Below, piece after piece: positions 16,067-25,178 of a DNA stretch of 64,000 nt (position 1 is the stretch's first letter; every line of letters starts with the position of its first letter). Origin of the DNA: a candidate division NC10 bacterium CSP1-5 (lineage in GTDB: Bacteria > Methylomirabilota > Methylomirabilia > Methylomirabilales > CSP1-5); the NCBI GenBank assembly GCA_001443495.1, contig LDXR01000008.1:58987-122986 (forward strand). The letters run 5' to 3'. A model generated the notes under the pieces. That model did no database searches. It was not told the origin of the DNA and saw only the letters and a list, made by a program, of their open reading frames with translations. The translations under genes were made by a program, and so were the position numbers.

Positions 16067-18340
16067 ATGAAGATTTTCAAACAATTTTTTCGCCGTAACT
16101 TTCGGTACTTGTGGTGGGACCGCCCACCGGAGCTGGGCAACAACCGTACGGAGGTCCGCACGCCTGGGAAGGATTCCGCTGCTCAGAGTCTTCCCAGTGT
16201 GGTGTACAAGAAAGGCGAGATCATCGGCCGAGACTATCGGGTCTATGGTGTTCTTGGAATCGGTGGTTTCGGTCTGGTTTATCTCGTCTATTCGCACACG
16301 AGCGGGACCGTCTTTGCCCTCAAGACCGTTCGGGACGATTTTCTCGACGATGCGGAAACCAGAGAGCGGTTCCGCAGGGAGGCACAAGTTTGGGTGGACC
16401 TAGGACGTCACCCGTATCTTGTTCGGGCGTATTACGTGGACGATATAAGAGGTCGGCTCTTCATTGCTATGGAATACATAGCACCGAATGAGCAAGGGCT
16501 GAACTCTCTTGAGGGTTATCTGACGAGCAGGCCGCCTGACCTGGCCCAGAGCCTCCGATGGTCCGTTCAGTTCTGTCACGGGATGGAATATGCTTACACA
16601 CGAGGAATCCTATGCCACCGTGACATTAAGCCAAGCAACATTCTCATCAGCAAGGATAGGATGGTCAAAATCTCCGATTTCGGTCTGGCGGGGGCTCTCG
16701 CTACGTCAAAATCAAGGCCAGGGATAACACTCAGTATTCGCGATGACCGGGTTGGGTTATCCTGCCAAACCCTGAGAGGGACCGGCTTTGGCACACCTGG
16801 GTACATGCCCGCTGAGCAGTTCAAGAGCGCCGCCGAGTGCGATGAGAGAAGCGACATCTACGCATTCGGTGTTGTCCTCTATCAGATGGCTTCAGGAGGA
16901 AAGCTTCCGTTCCTTGCTGTTCTTCCGAGAGACAATTCGGAGGCGGAGGCTGTGCGATTCTGGATAGAGATGTATAAACGACACAGCGAATATCCTATCC
17001 CGAGGCTAAACTCGCCCTTGTTTCGCATGATCGAGCGTTGCCTGCAAAAGGACCCTAGGAGGAGATATCAAACCTTCGCAGACTTGAGCTCAGACTTGGA
17101 AATGCTTCTCATGAACTACACAGGGGAGGTTATTAGACCACCAGAGCTTAAAGCTCTTGAAGCTTGGGAGTGGAGCAACAAAGGGCTCAGCTTGTATGCT
17201 CTGGGGCAGCACAGTGAGGCAATTCAGTGTCTAGATCAAGCTCTTGCGCTTGACCCGCTTGACGCGGGAGCATGGAATGACAAAGGCCGGAGTCTTAGCG
17301 CTCTGGGACGCTTTGAGGAAGCTCTTGGATGTTACGATCGAGCGGTTGAGCTCGATCAGGGATATTCCTACCCCTGGGTTAATAAGGCACTGGCCCTTCA
17401 AGCCCTGCGACGTTATGAGGAAGCACTGCGTTGTTACGACGACGCTCTCAAACTTGATCCGAGGGCTGCCTGGACATGGAATAACAAAGGTCTTTGTCTC
17501 CATGGACTCGGTCGTTTCAGCGAATCCCTCAGTTGCTATGATGAGGCCCTTAAGCTGGACCCTCGGAACTCTTATGCTTGGAACAATAAGGGACTAAGTT
17601 TGCAGGGTTTAGGGCGTCTTGAGGAGGCCCTCAGTTGCTTTGATCGGGCCCTTGAGCTCGATCCGGGTTATTCGGCCGCCTGGCAAAACAAGGGCCTTTC
17701 CTTAAGACACGCTGGCCGTGTTACGGATGCCCTGTACTACTTCGATAAGGCCCTTGAGTTTGACCCCCGTGACGCAAAATTGTGGTCTAACAAGGCATCC
17801 GCCCTTTTGGCCCTGGGCCGCTACGAGGAGGCCCTCGGATGTTGTGATATAGCTTTGGAGCTGAAGGCCGAATATGCTCATGCCTGGAATAATAAAGGAA
17901 TTTGTTTGAAAGGCTTGGGTCGCGGGGAGGAGGCCCTGCGGTGCTACGATAGGGCGCTTCAGCATGATCCGCTCCATCTAAACGCCTGGCATAACAAAGG
18001 AAATATCCTTCACGAGCTAGGCCACTTTGAGGAGGCCGTGGACTGTTATCGTCACCTACTTCAGCTCGACCCCCGGAATTCATGGACATGGCTAAATAAG
18101 GGACGCAGCCTACACTCTCTGGGCCGTTTGCGTGAGGCGCTTCATTGTTACGATGAATCTCTTAAACTACACCCGTATGACCCATTGGCCTGGTACAACA
18201 AAGGTCTTGCGGAAGACAAGCTTGGGCAGAGGCACGACGCCGTTTATTCGTTTCAGCAGGTCGTGAAATTGGCCCCACCGGATTATCGGGATGAAATCCA
18301 GTACTCCAGGCGCCGGCTTCAGGAGTTGGAAGGGGGCTGA
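16067..18340 (+). CDS. Ser/Thr protein kinase with 11 C-terminal TPR repeats
   Basis: A 757-residue protein. Residues about 55-345 are a Hanks-type kinase: glycine loop GVLGIGGFGLVYLV, lysine in FALKTVRDD, catalytic loop CHRDIKPSNIL, metal-binding SDFGLAG, and the TPGYMPAEQF equivalent of the APE motif. All residues needed for activity are present. Residues about 370-745 hold 11 tandem 34-residue TPRs of the pattern 'NKG-x-L-x-x-LGR-x-EEAL-x-CYD-x-AL-x-LDP'. No membrane segment is seen, so it is probably cytoplasmic. The stop is two bases before the start of a DUF3800-like gene, indicating an operon. It lies in an island of accessory genes. Partners bound by the TPRs are unknown. Confidence 0.9.
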   Translation: MKIFKQFFRRNFRYLWWDRPPELGNNRTEVRTPGKDSAAQSLPSVVYKKGEIIGRDYRVYGVLGIGGFGLVYLVYSHTSGTVFALKTVRDDFLDDAETRERFRREAQVWVDLGRHPYLVRAYYVDDIRGRLFIAMEYIAPNEQGLNSLEGYLTSRPPDLAQSLRWSVQFCHGMEYAYTRGILCHRDIKPSNILISKDRMVKISDFGLAGALATSKSRPGITLSIRDDRVGLSCQTLRGTGFGTPGYMPAEQFKSAAECDERSDIYAFGVVLYQMASGGKLPFLAVLPRDNSEAEAVRFWIEMYKRHSEYPIPRLNSPLFRMIERCLQKDPRRRYQTFADLSSDLEMLLMNYTGEVIRPPELKALEAWEWSNKGLSLYALGQHSEAIQCLDQALALDPLDAGAWNDKGRSLSALGRFEEALGCYDRAVELDQGYSYPWVNKALALQALRRYEEALRCYDDALKLDPRAAWTWNNKGLCLHGLGRFSESLSCYDEALKLDPRNSYAWNNKGLSLQGLGRLEEALSCFDRALELDPGYSAAWQNKGLSLRHAGRVTDALYYFDKALEFDPRDAKLWSNKASALLALGRYEEALGCCDIALELKAEYAHAWNNKGICLKGLGRGEEALRCYDRALQHDPLHLNAWHNKGNILHELGHFEEAVDCYRHLLQLDPRNSWTWLNKGRSLHSLGRLREALHCYDESLKLHPYDPLAWYNKGLAEDKLGQRHDAVYSFQQVVKLAPPDYRDEIQYSRRRLQELEGG

Positions 18341-18342
18341 CC

Positions 18343-19188
18343 TTGTTGTGTCACTCAGGAGGCTGGATATTTCTCTGTGACATCGCGGGAAGGGTAACTG
18401 AGAAAGATCCATCCCCCTGGATTACTGTTAGCGCGGTTGGCGTTCCATCGGATATGAAGGAGTCTGCTCGAGCAGTGTTACTAGGCTGTTTCGGGGGGAA
18501 GCCGGTTAAATGGAGATCTTCTTCGGGGGAGCACTTGAAGTCGATCCTCGAACTTGTAAGGTGCAGGCCGATGCCGTCTGTTACCATCCATTGCCAACGT
18601 AGCGAGCCGGCATGGAGTCAATTTTGGAAGGAAGGCCGTGAGTTTCACCGCGAGTTCAGTAACCAGACTCGGCATAAGGCCAGTTTGTTCAAGCCGGGGA
18701 CTGTACTGCGATATCTTTTGTTTGAAAAAGCCGTAGCTTTATTGGTCGCCGTCATCGTTCGGGAGTGTGGCGCGGGGGCCCCCATAGACACAGGAGGTAT
18801 CGGGTCATTGTCGTTGAGTCTAGTATTTGACCGAGAAATCGAGGATCCGGAGGGCCAGGCCACACTGGAGGAAGCGTTCGGGCATTGGGAAAAGACGAGT
18901 CGTCTTCGCGATCGTCTGGGAATTGCGCCTAAGGTTCGAGTAGAATTCGCCACAGAGCAAGAGGAGCCCCTTCTCCTGCTGCCCGATTTCATTGCAGGGG
19001 CACTCCATGTGCGGTCCCTAAGCGCGAAGGGAGAGAGACTGGACTTCCCAGCACAATTGATAGGGGCGGCAAAAGACCCAGAGCTTGCCTTGTCACCTAT
19101 TTTTGTTGAGTCAGAGGAGCCCTTTTGCCACAAATATCCCCTGGGGCTTGAGGATGGGCGGGTTGTTCTCCGCAATCGGCTGGGGTAA
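18343..19188 (+). CDS. Uncharacterised protein, weak DUF3800-like pattern
   Basis: A 281-residue protein that begins with TTG two bases after the kinase stop; AAGGGGG lies a few bases upstream as a ribosome site. The N terminus IFLCDIAGRV, then WITVSAVGVPSD, looks like the 'D-(D/E)-S-G ... V-V-A-G-V' opening of DUF3800 proteins, which have an RNase H-like fold. The C-terminal LLPDFIAGALHV is like that family's 'D-(L/F)-(V/I)-A-G-A' ending. If so, an aspartate at each end would bind metal. The resemblance is weak and could be chance. It is likely co-expressed with the TPR kinase and may be its partner or substrate. Confidence 0.45.
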   Translation: MLCHSGGWIFLCDIAGRVTEKDPSPWITVSAVGVPSDMKESARAVLLGCFGGKPVKWRSSSGEHLKSILELVRCRPMPSVTIHCQRSEPAWSQFWKEGREFHREFSNQTRHKASLFKPGTVLRYLLFEKAVALLVAVIVRECGAGAPIDTGGIGSLSLSLVFDREIEDPEGQATLEEAFGHWEKTSRLRDRLGIAPKVRVEFATEQEEPLLLLPDFIAGALHVRSLSAKGERLDFPAQLIGAAKDPELALSPIFVESEEPFCHKYPLGLEDGRVVLRNRLG

Positions 19189-19252
19189 CTGATCAAACAA
19201 TGTCCACCAGATAGTTCCCCCGTTCAATTGAGTTAAGCTCCGCGCTGAATAA

Positions 19253-19497
19253 TTAGCGGTCCTCGAACACGATTCGGTCGATCTCCTTCTCCGTGAAGGG
19301 CCTGGGGCGCTTCAGTTGGCGGGAAATCCGGCGCTGGAGCCGAACGAACTCTTCTTCGTCCTGTCTCGCCTTGTAGACAGCACCATCTCACGCAAAAGCT
19401 CCCCCTTGCTCTTGCCGACTTCCTTTGCCAGGGCCTCGAATTCCTTCCCCAGCCCACGAGGGACTGAAAGCCTAAGGATGCGGCTCTTGCGAGGCAT
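19253..19497 (-). pseudogene. Frameshifted ribbon-helix-helix (CopG-like) antitoxin/regulator
   Basis: From the ATG at 19497 the frame encodes MPRKSRILRLSVPRGLGKEF...KSKGELLREMVL, a typical RHH DNA-binding domain, with GGGAGG ahead of the ATG. Near 19370 the sense frame runs off into STRRDRTKK. The adjacent frame continues as YKARQDEEEFVRLQRR...FTEKEIDRIVFEDR to a TAA at 19253, which is the expected C-terminal tail of this family. One base lost (or two gained) near 19368-19373 explains the break. No toxin gene follows. Either a decayed orphan antitoxin or a sequencing error; programmed frameshifting is unlikely as no slippery run is visible. Confidence 0.7.
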
Positions 19498-19557
19498 TCC
19501 AACCTCCCTTGAGATGATTGTAATGGGAGTGATCGAGGGGAGAAAGGCCAAACTTTC

Positions 19558-20553
19558 TCAGGACAACGGGGGGACGGTGTCGTCGATTTCGAAGCCGTGG
19601 GCCTCGATCATGCGGTGGGTGTCGGCGGCGGTCTGGCCCGGAGTGGTGAGGTAGCCGTTCACGAAGAGGGAGTTGGCGGGGTAGAGCGCGAAGGGCTGCA
19701 TGTCCCCGAGGTTCAGTTCCCGGCCGCCGGCGACCCGGAGCTCTGTGGCTGGATTCACGAAACGGAAGAGGCAGAGGACCTTGAGGCAGCGCTCGGGCGT
19801 AAGCTGACGGCGCCCCTCCAGGGGGGTTCCCGAGATCGGATGGAGGAAGTTGACCGGAATCGATGCCACATCGAGCCCCCGAAGGCTCAGGGCCAGGTCG
19901 ATGACGTCCTCGTCCGTCTCACCCATCCCGATGATCCCACCGCAGCAGGTGCTGAGGCCCGCCCGCCGAACATTATCAACCGTCCGCACTCGGTCGTCAT
20001 AGGTGTGGGTGGTGCAGATCTGGGGATAGAAGCGCCGGCTGGCGTTCAGGTTGTGATTCACGCGCTCGACCCCCGCGTCCTTGAGGCGTCGTGCCTGATC
20101 CTCCGTCATCAGTCCAAGGCAGCAGCAGATGTTGATATGCACTCGCTCCCGAATCTCCCGAACAATGGATGCCAGCGTATCAATATCCCGGTTGCTGGGC
20201 CCCCGGCCGCTCGTCACGATACAATACCGCACCGCCCGGGCCGCCTTGGCTCGATAGGCACCCTCCACGAGTTGTGCTCGGGAGAGGAGAGGATACTTGG
20301 AGATGGGCGCCTGCGAGATGGCCGACTGCGAGCAGTAGTGACAGTCTTCCGGGCAGAGGCCACTTCTCGCATTGATCAGCATATGGAGGTGCACCGTGCG
20401 TCCGCAGAAGTGTTCACGGACGCGAAGGGCCGCCTGGAGGAGGCATTGAAGGTCCTGCGCGGGGTCGCTGAGGACCCCACGCATCTCCTCCCGGCTCGGG
20501 ACCTCTCCCCGGATCGATTTTTCTGCAAGTTCTTGGTAGTCCACGGCACCCAT
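19558..20553 (-). CDS. bioB: Biotin synthase
   Basis: BioB inserts sulfur into dethiobiotin, using a radical SAM [4Fe-4S] cluster and a second [2Fe-2S] cluster that supplies the sulfur. The radical SAM cysteines are Cys67, Cys71 and Cys74 in CPEDCHYC. The segments HNLNASRRFYPQICTTHTYDDR and GIIGMGET are diagnostic of BioB. The protein has 331 residues, the normal length. No other biotin gene is adjacent; the promoter is shared with the divergent helicase gene 90 bp away. The downstream side faces the RHH pseudogene. Confidence 0.93.
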   Translation of the reverse strand: MGAVDYQELAEKSIRGEVPSREEMRGVLSDPAQDLQCLLQAALRVREHFCGRTVHLHMLINARSGLCPEDCHYCSQSAISQAPISKYPLLSRAQLVEGAYRAKAARAVRYCIVTSGRGPSNRDIDTLASIVREIRERVHINICCCLGLMTEDQARRLKDAGVERVNHNLNASRRFYPQICTTHTYDDRVRTVDNVRRAGLSTCCGGIIGMGETDEDVIDLALSLRGLDVASIPVNFLHPISGTPLEGRRQLTPERCLKVLCLFRFVNPATELRVAGGRELNLGDMQPFALYPANSLFVNGYLTTPGQTAADTHRMIEAHGFEIDDTVPPLS

Positions 20554-20630
20554 CCATAACAGATTCCCGCATAAAAGCCAAGGGATTTTGCCGACGGGCT
20601 CTGCTCATTTCCCCTTTCCAGCCCGTATGG

Positions 20631-20636
20631 TACACT
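20631..20636 (+). promoter_or_regulatory. Candidate -10 element close to helicase start
   Basis: TACACT at 20631-20636 lies eight bases before the ATG at 20645; the -35 side is poor. There is no Shine-Dalgarno sequence, so the message may be leaderless or nearly so. A further TATGGT overlaps at 20626-20631. Confidence 0.3.
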
Positions 20637-20644
20637 AAGCATCT

Positions 20645-23074
20645 ATGGACACAGCGCTTCTCGACAGCTTTCGTCTCCGGTATCCATTCGCCCTTGATCC
20701 CTTTCAGGAGGAGGCGATCCGCTGCATCGTGGAGGGCGATTCGGTCATCGTCTCGGCACCGACGGGGGCGGGGAAGACCCTCATCGCGGAGTTCGCGATC
20801 TACAAGGCGCTGGCCACAGGAAGACGCATCGCCTACACGACCCCCCTCAAGGCCCTGAGCAACCAGAAGTTTGCCGATTTCTGCAAGCAGTACGGCGAGG
20901 AGTTCGTGGGGATCTTGACGGGAGATGTCAAGGTCAACCCGAGCGTCCCCCTGGTCGTGATGACCACGGAGATCCTCCGCAACAAGCTTTATACCCACTC
21001 GCTGGAGGATATCGCCTACGTGGTGCTGGACGAATGTCACTACATGGGAGACGAGGGACGGGGCACGGTGTGGGAGGAGATCATTATCAATTGCCCTCGC
21101 GAGATCCAGCTCATCGCACTCTCGGCCACCGTGGGTAACATTGACGAAATCGCGGAGTGGATCAGCGGAGTCCACCGACCCATCAGGGTCGTGGTGCATC
21201 AGTGGCGTCCCGTCCCGCTCCACTACTACCTCTGTGGTCCAAAGGCAGAGATGGTCGAGGTCGATGGGCGTTCCCGCGCTCAACTGTATCAGGCGGTGAG
21301 CTCCTGGGGAAGCATCCCCCGGGTTCGCATGCGGGGACGCCAGGATCGGGAGCGACGTCCGAGGCCCGTCCGGTGGCGGGTGAGCCCGTCGGCCCTAGTC
21401 CCGAGCCTGAAGACGCGAGGGTGGCTTCCGTCCATCTACTTCATCTTCAGCCGGGCCGGATGTGAAGAGTCCCTCCGACGGTTTTTGGAGGAAGGGCTCT
21501 CTCTGTTGAACGCCAAGCAGCAACAGGAGGCCGATGAGGCGACTGCGACCTTTGTCAGCGAGAATCCAACGCTCGTGAGTAAGTCGGAACTGAACGCGTT
21601 GATCTTCGAGGGGCTTCGTCGAGGGACGGGGGTGCATCACGCCGGGATCCTTCCCGCCCTCAAGCGTCTGACCGAGACGTTATTCGAGCGGGGGCTGATC
21701 CAGGTGGTCTTTGCCACCGAGACGATGAGCCTCGGCATCCATATGCCGGCCAAGAGCGTCGTGATTCAGACCCTGACCAAGCGGAGCGATGTCGGCTTCC
21801 GGACCTTGAGCCACAATGAGCTGACCCAGATGGCTGGCCGTGCCGGCCGGCGAGGAATCGATCCTGAGGGCAAGTGCGTTATTGGCCTCGACGGCCCGGA
21901 GGCTGTGGAAGAGACACTGCATCTCCTCCGGAAGCAATCGGAACCCATCGAGAGCCGGTTCCGGATCGGCTACAGCTCTGCCACCCTGCTGCTTCTCACC
22001 CACAGGGACCCTCTCGATATCCGGCGCAATATCGAGTCCAGCTTCGGTCAATTCCAGAATCGGAAGCGGATCCGGGCGATCGAGGAGCGGCTCAAAGGCC
22101 TCAGGGAGGGGCTTGAAGAAGGTCGGCGGGCCGATCTGCCCTGCTGCACGGTCGAAGAGCTCCTCACCTATCAGGAGAAGCGGCAGGAGGTAGAGTCGCT
22201 GAGGCAAGAACTTCATCAGCTCCGGATAGCGGAGGGCCCGGTGGCCCGGCGGGGGCGGAGACGACGGGGGCATGTTCATCGACGGGAAGAGGAGGGCAAG
22301 ACCGTTTCGGTCCAGGACTACCTGGCGGCCAAGAGACGGATCGAGGAGAAAGCAGAGGCCCTCGGCGCTCTCTCCTGCCACAGTTGCCCGGAGCGGCGGC
22401 GGCTGGAAAAACTCCTCAAGAGGGAGCGACGGCTGAGAGAGACCATCCGGACCCAGATGGAAACCCTCGAGCATCTCCAAAATACGTACTGGGAGCAGTT
22501 TCTGCGGGTCGTCGAGGTCCTCAAGCACTTTAACTGTCTGCGGAACGGAGCCCTCAACCACCAGGGGATGTTGGTCGCCTCCCTGCGCCACGACAATGAG
22601 CTCTTGGTGGCCCGGGTCGTCTTCTCGGGAGTGCTGAGTGGGCTCAAGGCCCACGAGATGGTGGCCGTCCTCTCGTGTCTCGTGGAGGAACCTCGCGAGA
22701 CCGAGGCCCATTTCGCCCGACAACTTCTCAAGCGTGAGCGGCATCTCAGAGACCGGATCAGGCATATGGAGGTGTTGGCGCGGGAGGTGATGGACGTCCA
22801 GCGCGCGCATCGAGTCTTTCTCCCGGTGTCCCTGCACACGACTTACCTTGCAGCGGCCTATGAGTGGGCGGCGGGGGAGGAGGATTGGGTATACTTGGTC
22901 GAGAGCCAATACGAAGGCCATGAAGGAGACCTGATCCGGGCCTTTCGGCGCCTCATCGATCTCTCGCGGCAACTCCTCGAGTCCTCCGAGCTGCCGCCAG
23001 CGCTCCGCGATGATCTGCGTGCGGGGGTGCGGGCCCTGGATCGAGGGATCGTCCTCGAGAGCGCGTTGATATAG
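20645..23074 (+). CDS. Ski2-like DEAD/DEAH-box helicase
   Basis: An 809-residue superfamily 2 helicase. Motif I is APTGAGKT (about residues 38-45), Ia TPLKALSNQK, motif II DECH with YVVLDECHYMG, motif III SAT in ALSATVGN, motif IV FIFSRAGC, motif V ATETMSLGIHMPA and motif VI QMAGRAGRRG. HHAGILP is also typical of Ski2/Mtr4/HelY proteins. The C-terminal half has a charged coiled-coil-like part (about 480-640) and a DSHCT-type end. Such helicases probably unwind RNA; bacterial members are found in actinobacteria and cyanobacteria and their roles are poorly known. A small cluster of cysteines at CHSCPERR (about residue 580) is shared with some relatives. Confidence 0.85.
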   Translation: MDTALLDSFRLRYPFALDPFQEEAIRCIVEGDSVIVSAPTGAGKTLIAEFAIYKALATGRRIAYTTPLKALSNQKFADFCKQYGEEFVGILTGDVKVNPSVPLVVMTTEILRNKLYTHSLEDIAYVVLDECHYMGDEGRGTVWEEIIINCPREIQLIALSATVGNIDEIAEWISGVHRPIRVVVHQWRPVPLHYYLCGPKAEMVEVDGRSRAQLYQAVSSWGSIPRVRMRGRQDRERRPRPVRWRVSPSALVPSLKTRGWLPSIYFIFSRAGCEESLRRFLEEGLSLLNAKQQQEADEATATFVSENPTLVSKSELNALIFEGLRRGTGVHHAGILPALKRLTETLFERGLIQVVFATETMSLGIHMPAKSVVIQTLTKRSDVGFRTLSHNELTQMAGRAGRRGIDPEGKCVIGLDGPEAVEETLHLLRKQSEPIESRFRIGYSSATLLLLTHRDPLDIRRNIESSFGQFQNRKRIRAIEERLKGLREGLEEGRRADLPCCTVEELLTYQEKRQEVESLRQELHQLRIAEGPVARRGRRRRGHVHRREEEGKTVSVQDYLAAKRRIEEKAEALGALSCHSCPERRRLEKLLKRERRLRETIRTQMETLEHLQNTYWEQFLRVVEVLKHFNCLRNGALNHQGMLVASLRHDNELLVARVVFSGVLSGLKAHEMVAVLSCLVEEPRETEAHFARQLLKRERHLRDRIRHMEVLAREVMDVQRAHRVFLPVSLHTTYLAAAYEWAAGEEDWVYLVESQYEGHEGDLIRAFRRLIDLSRQLLESSELPPALRDDLRAGVRALDRGIVLESALI

Positions 23075-23114
23075 ACGCAGATAGCAGTGTTCAGTACAAA
23101 GGGGTAGGAGTCCC

Positions 23115-24410
23115 GTGGTCAACCTCGTGTTTGCGGATCAGAGGGGACGGATGGCGGACCACCCGACCTTGGAGATGGGTGGGGCGTCCGGCGGCGACTG
23201 GGTTCGCGTTCCCGACAGGGAGCTGATCGCCTTGCCTGAGGGGGCGCGCCTCTTTACGATGCCCGGGGCGCACCCGGTCGGGTGGAATACGGCGCTCTGC
23301 TCCTTCGAGGCGGTCCAGACGGTTGGCAGGCGGGAGGCGCTGGCGGTGGCGGCCTTCCTGCCGCCAGGGTACATGCGGACCCACCTACCGGCTACCTTCT
23401 CTCCCGATCCTTCCGCGGCACCCTACCTGCCCCTGTGGGCCTATACCGCCGTGGGGTGGAGGGACGGAGAGTTCGTCACTGCCGCGGTCCGGGTAGATTC
23501 GATGGACCACCAGGAGCCCTGGCAGTACGATGATCGGACACTCCTGCCCCTCATCAAAAAGCGCCTGGCCGAGCAGCCGAACAACCGCGTCTGGCATCAG
23601 ATCAAGCGTTGCGCCACAGAGTACCACTGCCTCTGTGCCAAGAACGGATTCTACCGGCGATGGGAGGCGCCGCTCCCCATCGCCTTCGCCTGTAACGCGG
23701 ACTGCGTGGGATGCATCTCGCTCCAGCCCGACGGGCTCGTTCCGGCATCCCATGAGCGCGTGGCCTTCGCACCGACGCTTGAGGAGCTCTGTGCGGTGGC
23801 GCTGCCGCATCTGACCGAAGCGGAGGAGGGCATCGTCAGCTTTGGACAGGGTTGCGACGGAGAGCCGCTGTTGCAGGGGGACCTGATCGAGGCGGTGATT
23901 CGGCGCGTGAGGGCTGAGACCGACCGGGGAACGATTCATCTGAACACGAACGGCTCCCTGCCTCGGGTCGTCGAACGCCTGTGTCAAGCGGGCCTGGACG
24001 GCATTCGGGTCAGCCTGAACTCGACCCAGCCGGACCTCTATGCGGCCTACTATCGGCCCCGGCACTACGGCTTGGCGGACGTGATCGCCTCGATCCGGAT
24101 GGCCAAGGACCTTGGCTGCTACGCCGCGATTAACCTGCTGGTGTTCCCCGGAGTCTCGGACCGGGAGGAAGAGGTTGAGGGGCTCCTTCGTTTGGTCGCC
24201 GAGACGGGGCTCGACCTCATCCAGATGAAGAACCTCAACATCGATCCCCGCAGGTACCTGGAAGGCTTGCCCCCACGCCGTGGCCGGGCCATCGGGATGC
24301 GGGAGCTTTTGCGGACGATCCGGCTCGAAGCCCCGCACATTGACTTAGGATATTTCAACCGGTCCAAGGAGCATTTCGACCGCTCCTTCTCGCGGGCCCT
24401 TGTATTCTGA
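23115..24410 (+). CDS. Uncharacterised radical SAM protein
   Basis: A 431-residue protein starting with GTG; GGAG lies upstream. The radical SAM cluster motif is CNADCVGC (Cys193, Cys197, Cys200), followed by GQGCDGEPLL (the 'GGEP'-like motif) and HLNTNGSLP. The first 165 residues form an extra N-terminal domain with no clear relatives. A second group of cysteines (Cys166, Cys172, Cys174, in RCATEYHCLC) just ahead of the radical SAM motif may hold another metal or cluster. The gene lies 40 bp after the helicase and one base before a methyltransferase gene. Substrate and reaction are unknown. Confidence 0.7.
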   Translation: MVNLVFADQRGRMADHPTLEMGGASGGDWVRVPDRELIALPEGARLFTMPGAHPVGWNTALCSFEAVQTVGRREALAVAAFLPPGYMRTHLPATFSPDPSAAPYLPLWAYTAVGWRDGEFVTAAVRVDSMDHQEPWQYDDRTLLPLIKKRLAEQPNNRVWHQIKRCATEYHCLCAKNGFYRRWEAPLPIAFACNADCVGCISLQPDGLVPASHERVAFAPTLEELCAVALPHLTEAEEGIVSFGQGCDGEPLLQGDLIEAVIRRVRAETDRGTIHLNTNGSLPRVVERLCQAGLDGIRVSLNSTQPDLYAAYYRPRHYGLADVIASIRMAKDLGCYAAINLLVFPGVSDREEEVEGLLRLVAETGLDLIQMKNLNIDPRRYLEGLPPRRGRAIGMRELLRTIRLEAPHIDLGYFNRSKEHFDRSFSRALVF

Positions 24411-24411
24411 G

Positions 24412-25059
24412 ATGGGGATCCCGATTTATGAAAGGCAGAAGGGCTTCTTCCGCCGGGCGTACGAGGCGGGGGAGACGCCCTGGCCACGCTTCAGGCCGAC
24501 CCCGGCGGTCGTGCATCTCGCTCGGCGCCTCAGGCGCGAACGGGGACGGGCACGGGTCCTCGATATCGGCTGCGGCGAGGGGCGCCACATGATCTGCCTG
24601 GGCCAGGCAGGACACCGGGTGGTGGGCGTCGACTATGAGCGGCTCGCCTTGACGAAGGCCCGCGCGCGAACGGATGCCAGGCCGATCCGGCCGCGCCTGA
24701 CCTTTGCGCTCGCCGATGCCTTTTGTCTTCCCTTTCGCGAGGCAAGCTTTGACGCCGTGCTCGATTCCGGCTGCTTCCACCATGTGAAGAAGGCCGACTG
24801 GTCCCGGTATCTGGCCGGCCTCACGGCGCTTCTGAGGCCCGGCGGCTACCTTCACCTGACCACCTTCAGCACGCGCTTCAAGCACTACCCGGGCGAGCGC
24901 CGCAGCCGGAACTGGCTCGTCCACCGGAATCACTACGACCACTTTTTTCGCAAGGCTGACTTTGCGCGGATTTTCGGGAAGAGGTACGAGATTCTCAAGA
25001 TCGAGGAGGAGCGCCAGAAGCTTCATGCCTTCTGGCACGTCCTCTTACGGAAGCGTTGA
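24412..25059 (+). CDS. Class I SAM-dependent methyltransferase
   Basis: A 215-residue protein with the Rossmann-type fold. Motif I is VLDIGCGEGRHM (about residues 47-58), followed by VVGVDYE (acidic end of strand 2), LADAFCLPF and DAVLDSGCFHHV (motif IV). The N terminus IPIYERQKGFFRRAYEAGETPW resembles small-molecule methyltransferases and thiopurine-type enzymes. ATG at 24412 lies two bases after the radical SAM stop; a TTG at 24400 would add four residues. Probably co-transcribed with the radical SAM gene, so both may act on one product. Substrate unknown. Confidence 0.75.
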   Translation: MGIPIYERQKGFFRRAYEAGETPWPRFRPTPAVVHLARRLRRERGRARVLDIGCGEGRHMICLGQAGHRVVGVDYERLALTKARARTDARPIRPRLTFALADAFCLPFREASFDAVLDSGCFHHVKKADWSRYLAGLTALLRPGGYLHLTTFSTRFKHYPGERRSRNWLVHRNHYDHFFRKADFARIFGKRYEILKIEEERQKLHAFWHVLLRKR

Positions 25060-25178
25060 CCGATGACCGTTGTCCGATGACGGAAGGAACCCGGTGACCG
25101 GCGACCGCAAAGACTCGATGACCGAGAAACCCTCTGGTCCCTAACGGTCATCGGATTTCGGTCAACGGTCGTCGAACC
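25060..25178. repeat. Heptad repeat array (GGTCATC/GATGACC type)
   Basis: Between the methyltransferase and CBS genes lie imperfect 7-bp units: GATGACC, GTTGTCC, GATGACG, GGTGACC, GGCGACC on the left, and their inverse GGTCATC, GGTCAAC, GGTCGTC on the right, so the array can fold back on itself. It belongs to the same kind of element as the array at 4.1 kb, though the unit sequence differs. Confidence 0.75.

Noticed and set aside
19312-19551. 79-residue RHH protein read straight through
   Set aside because: Its tail is unlike RHH proteins and the neighbouring frame carries the proper tail, so it is listed as a pseudogene.
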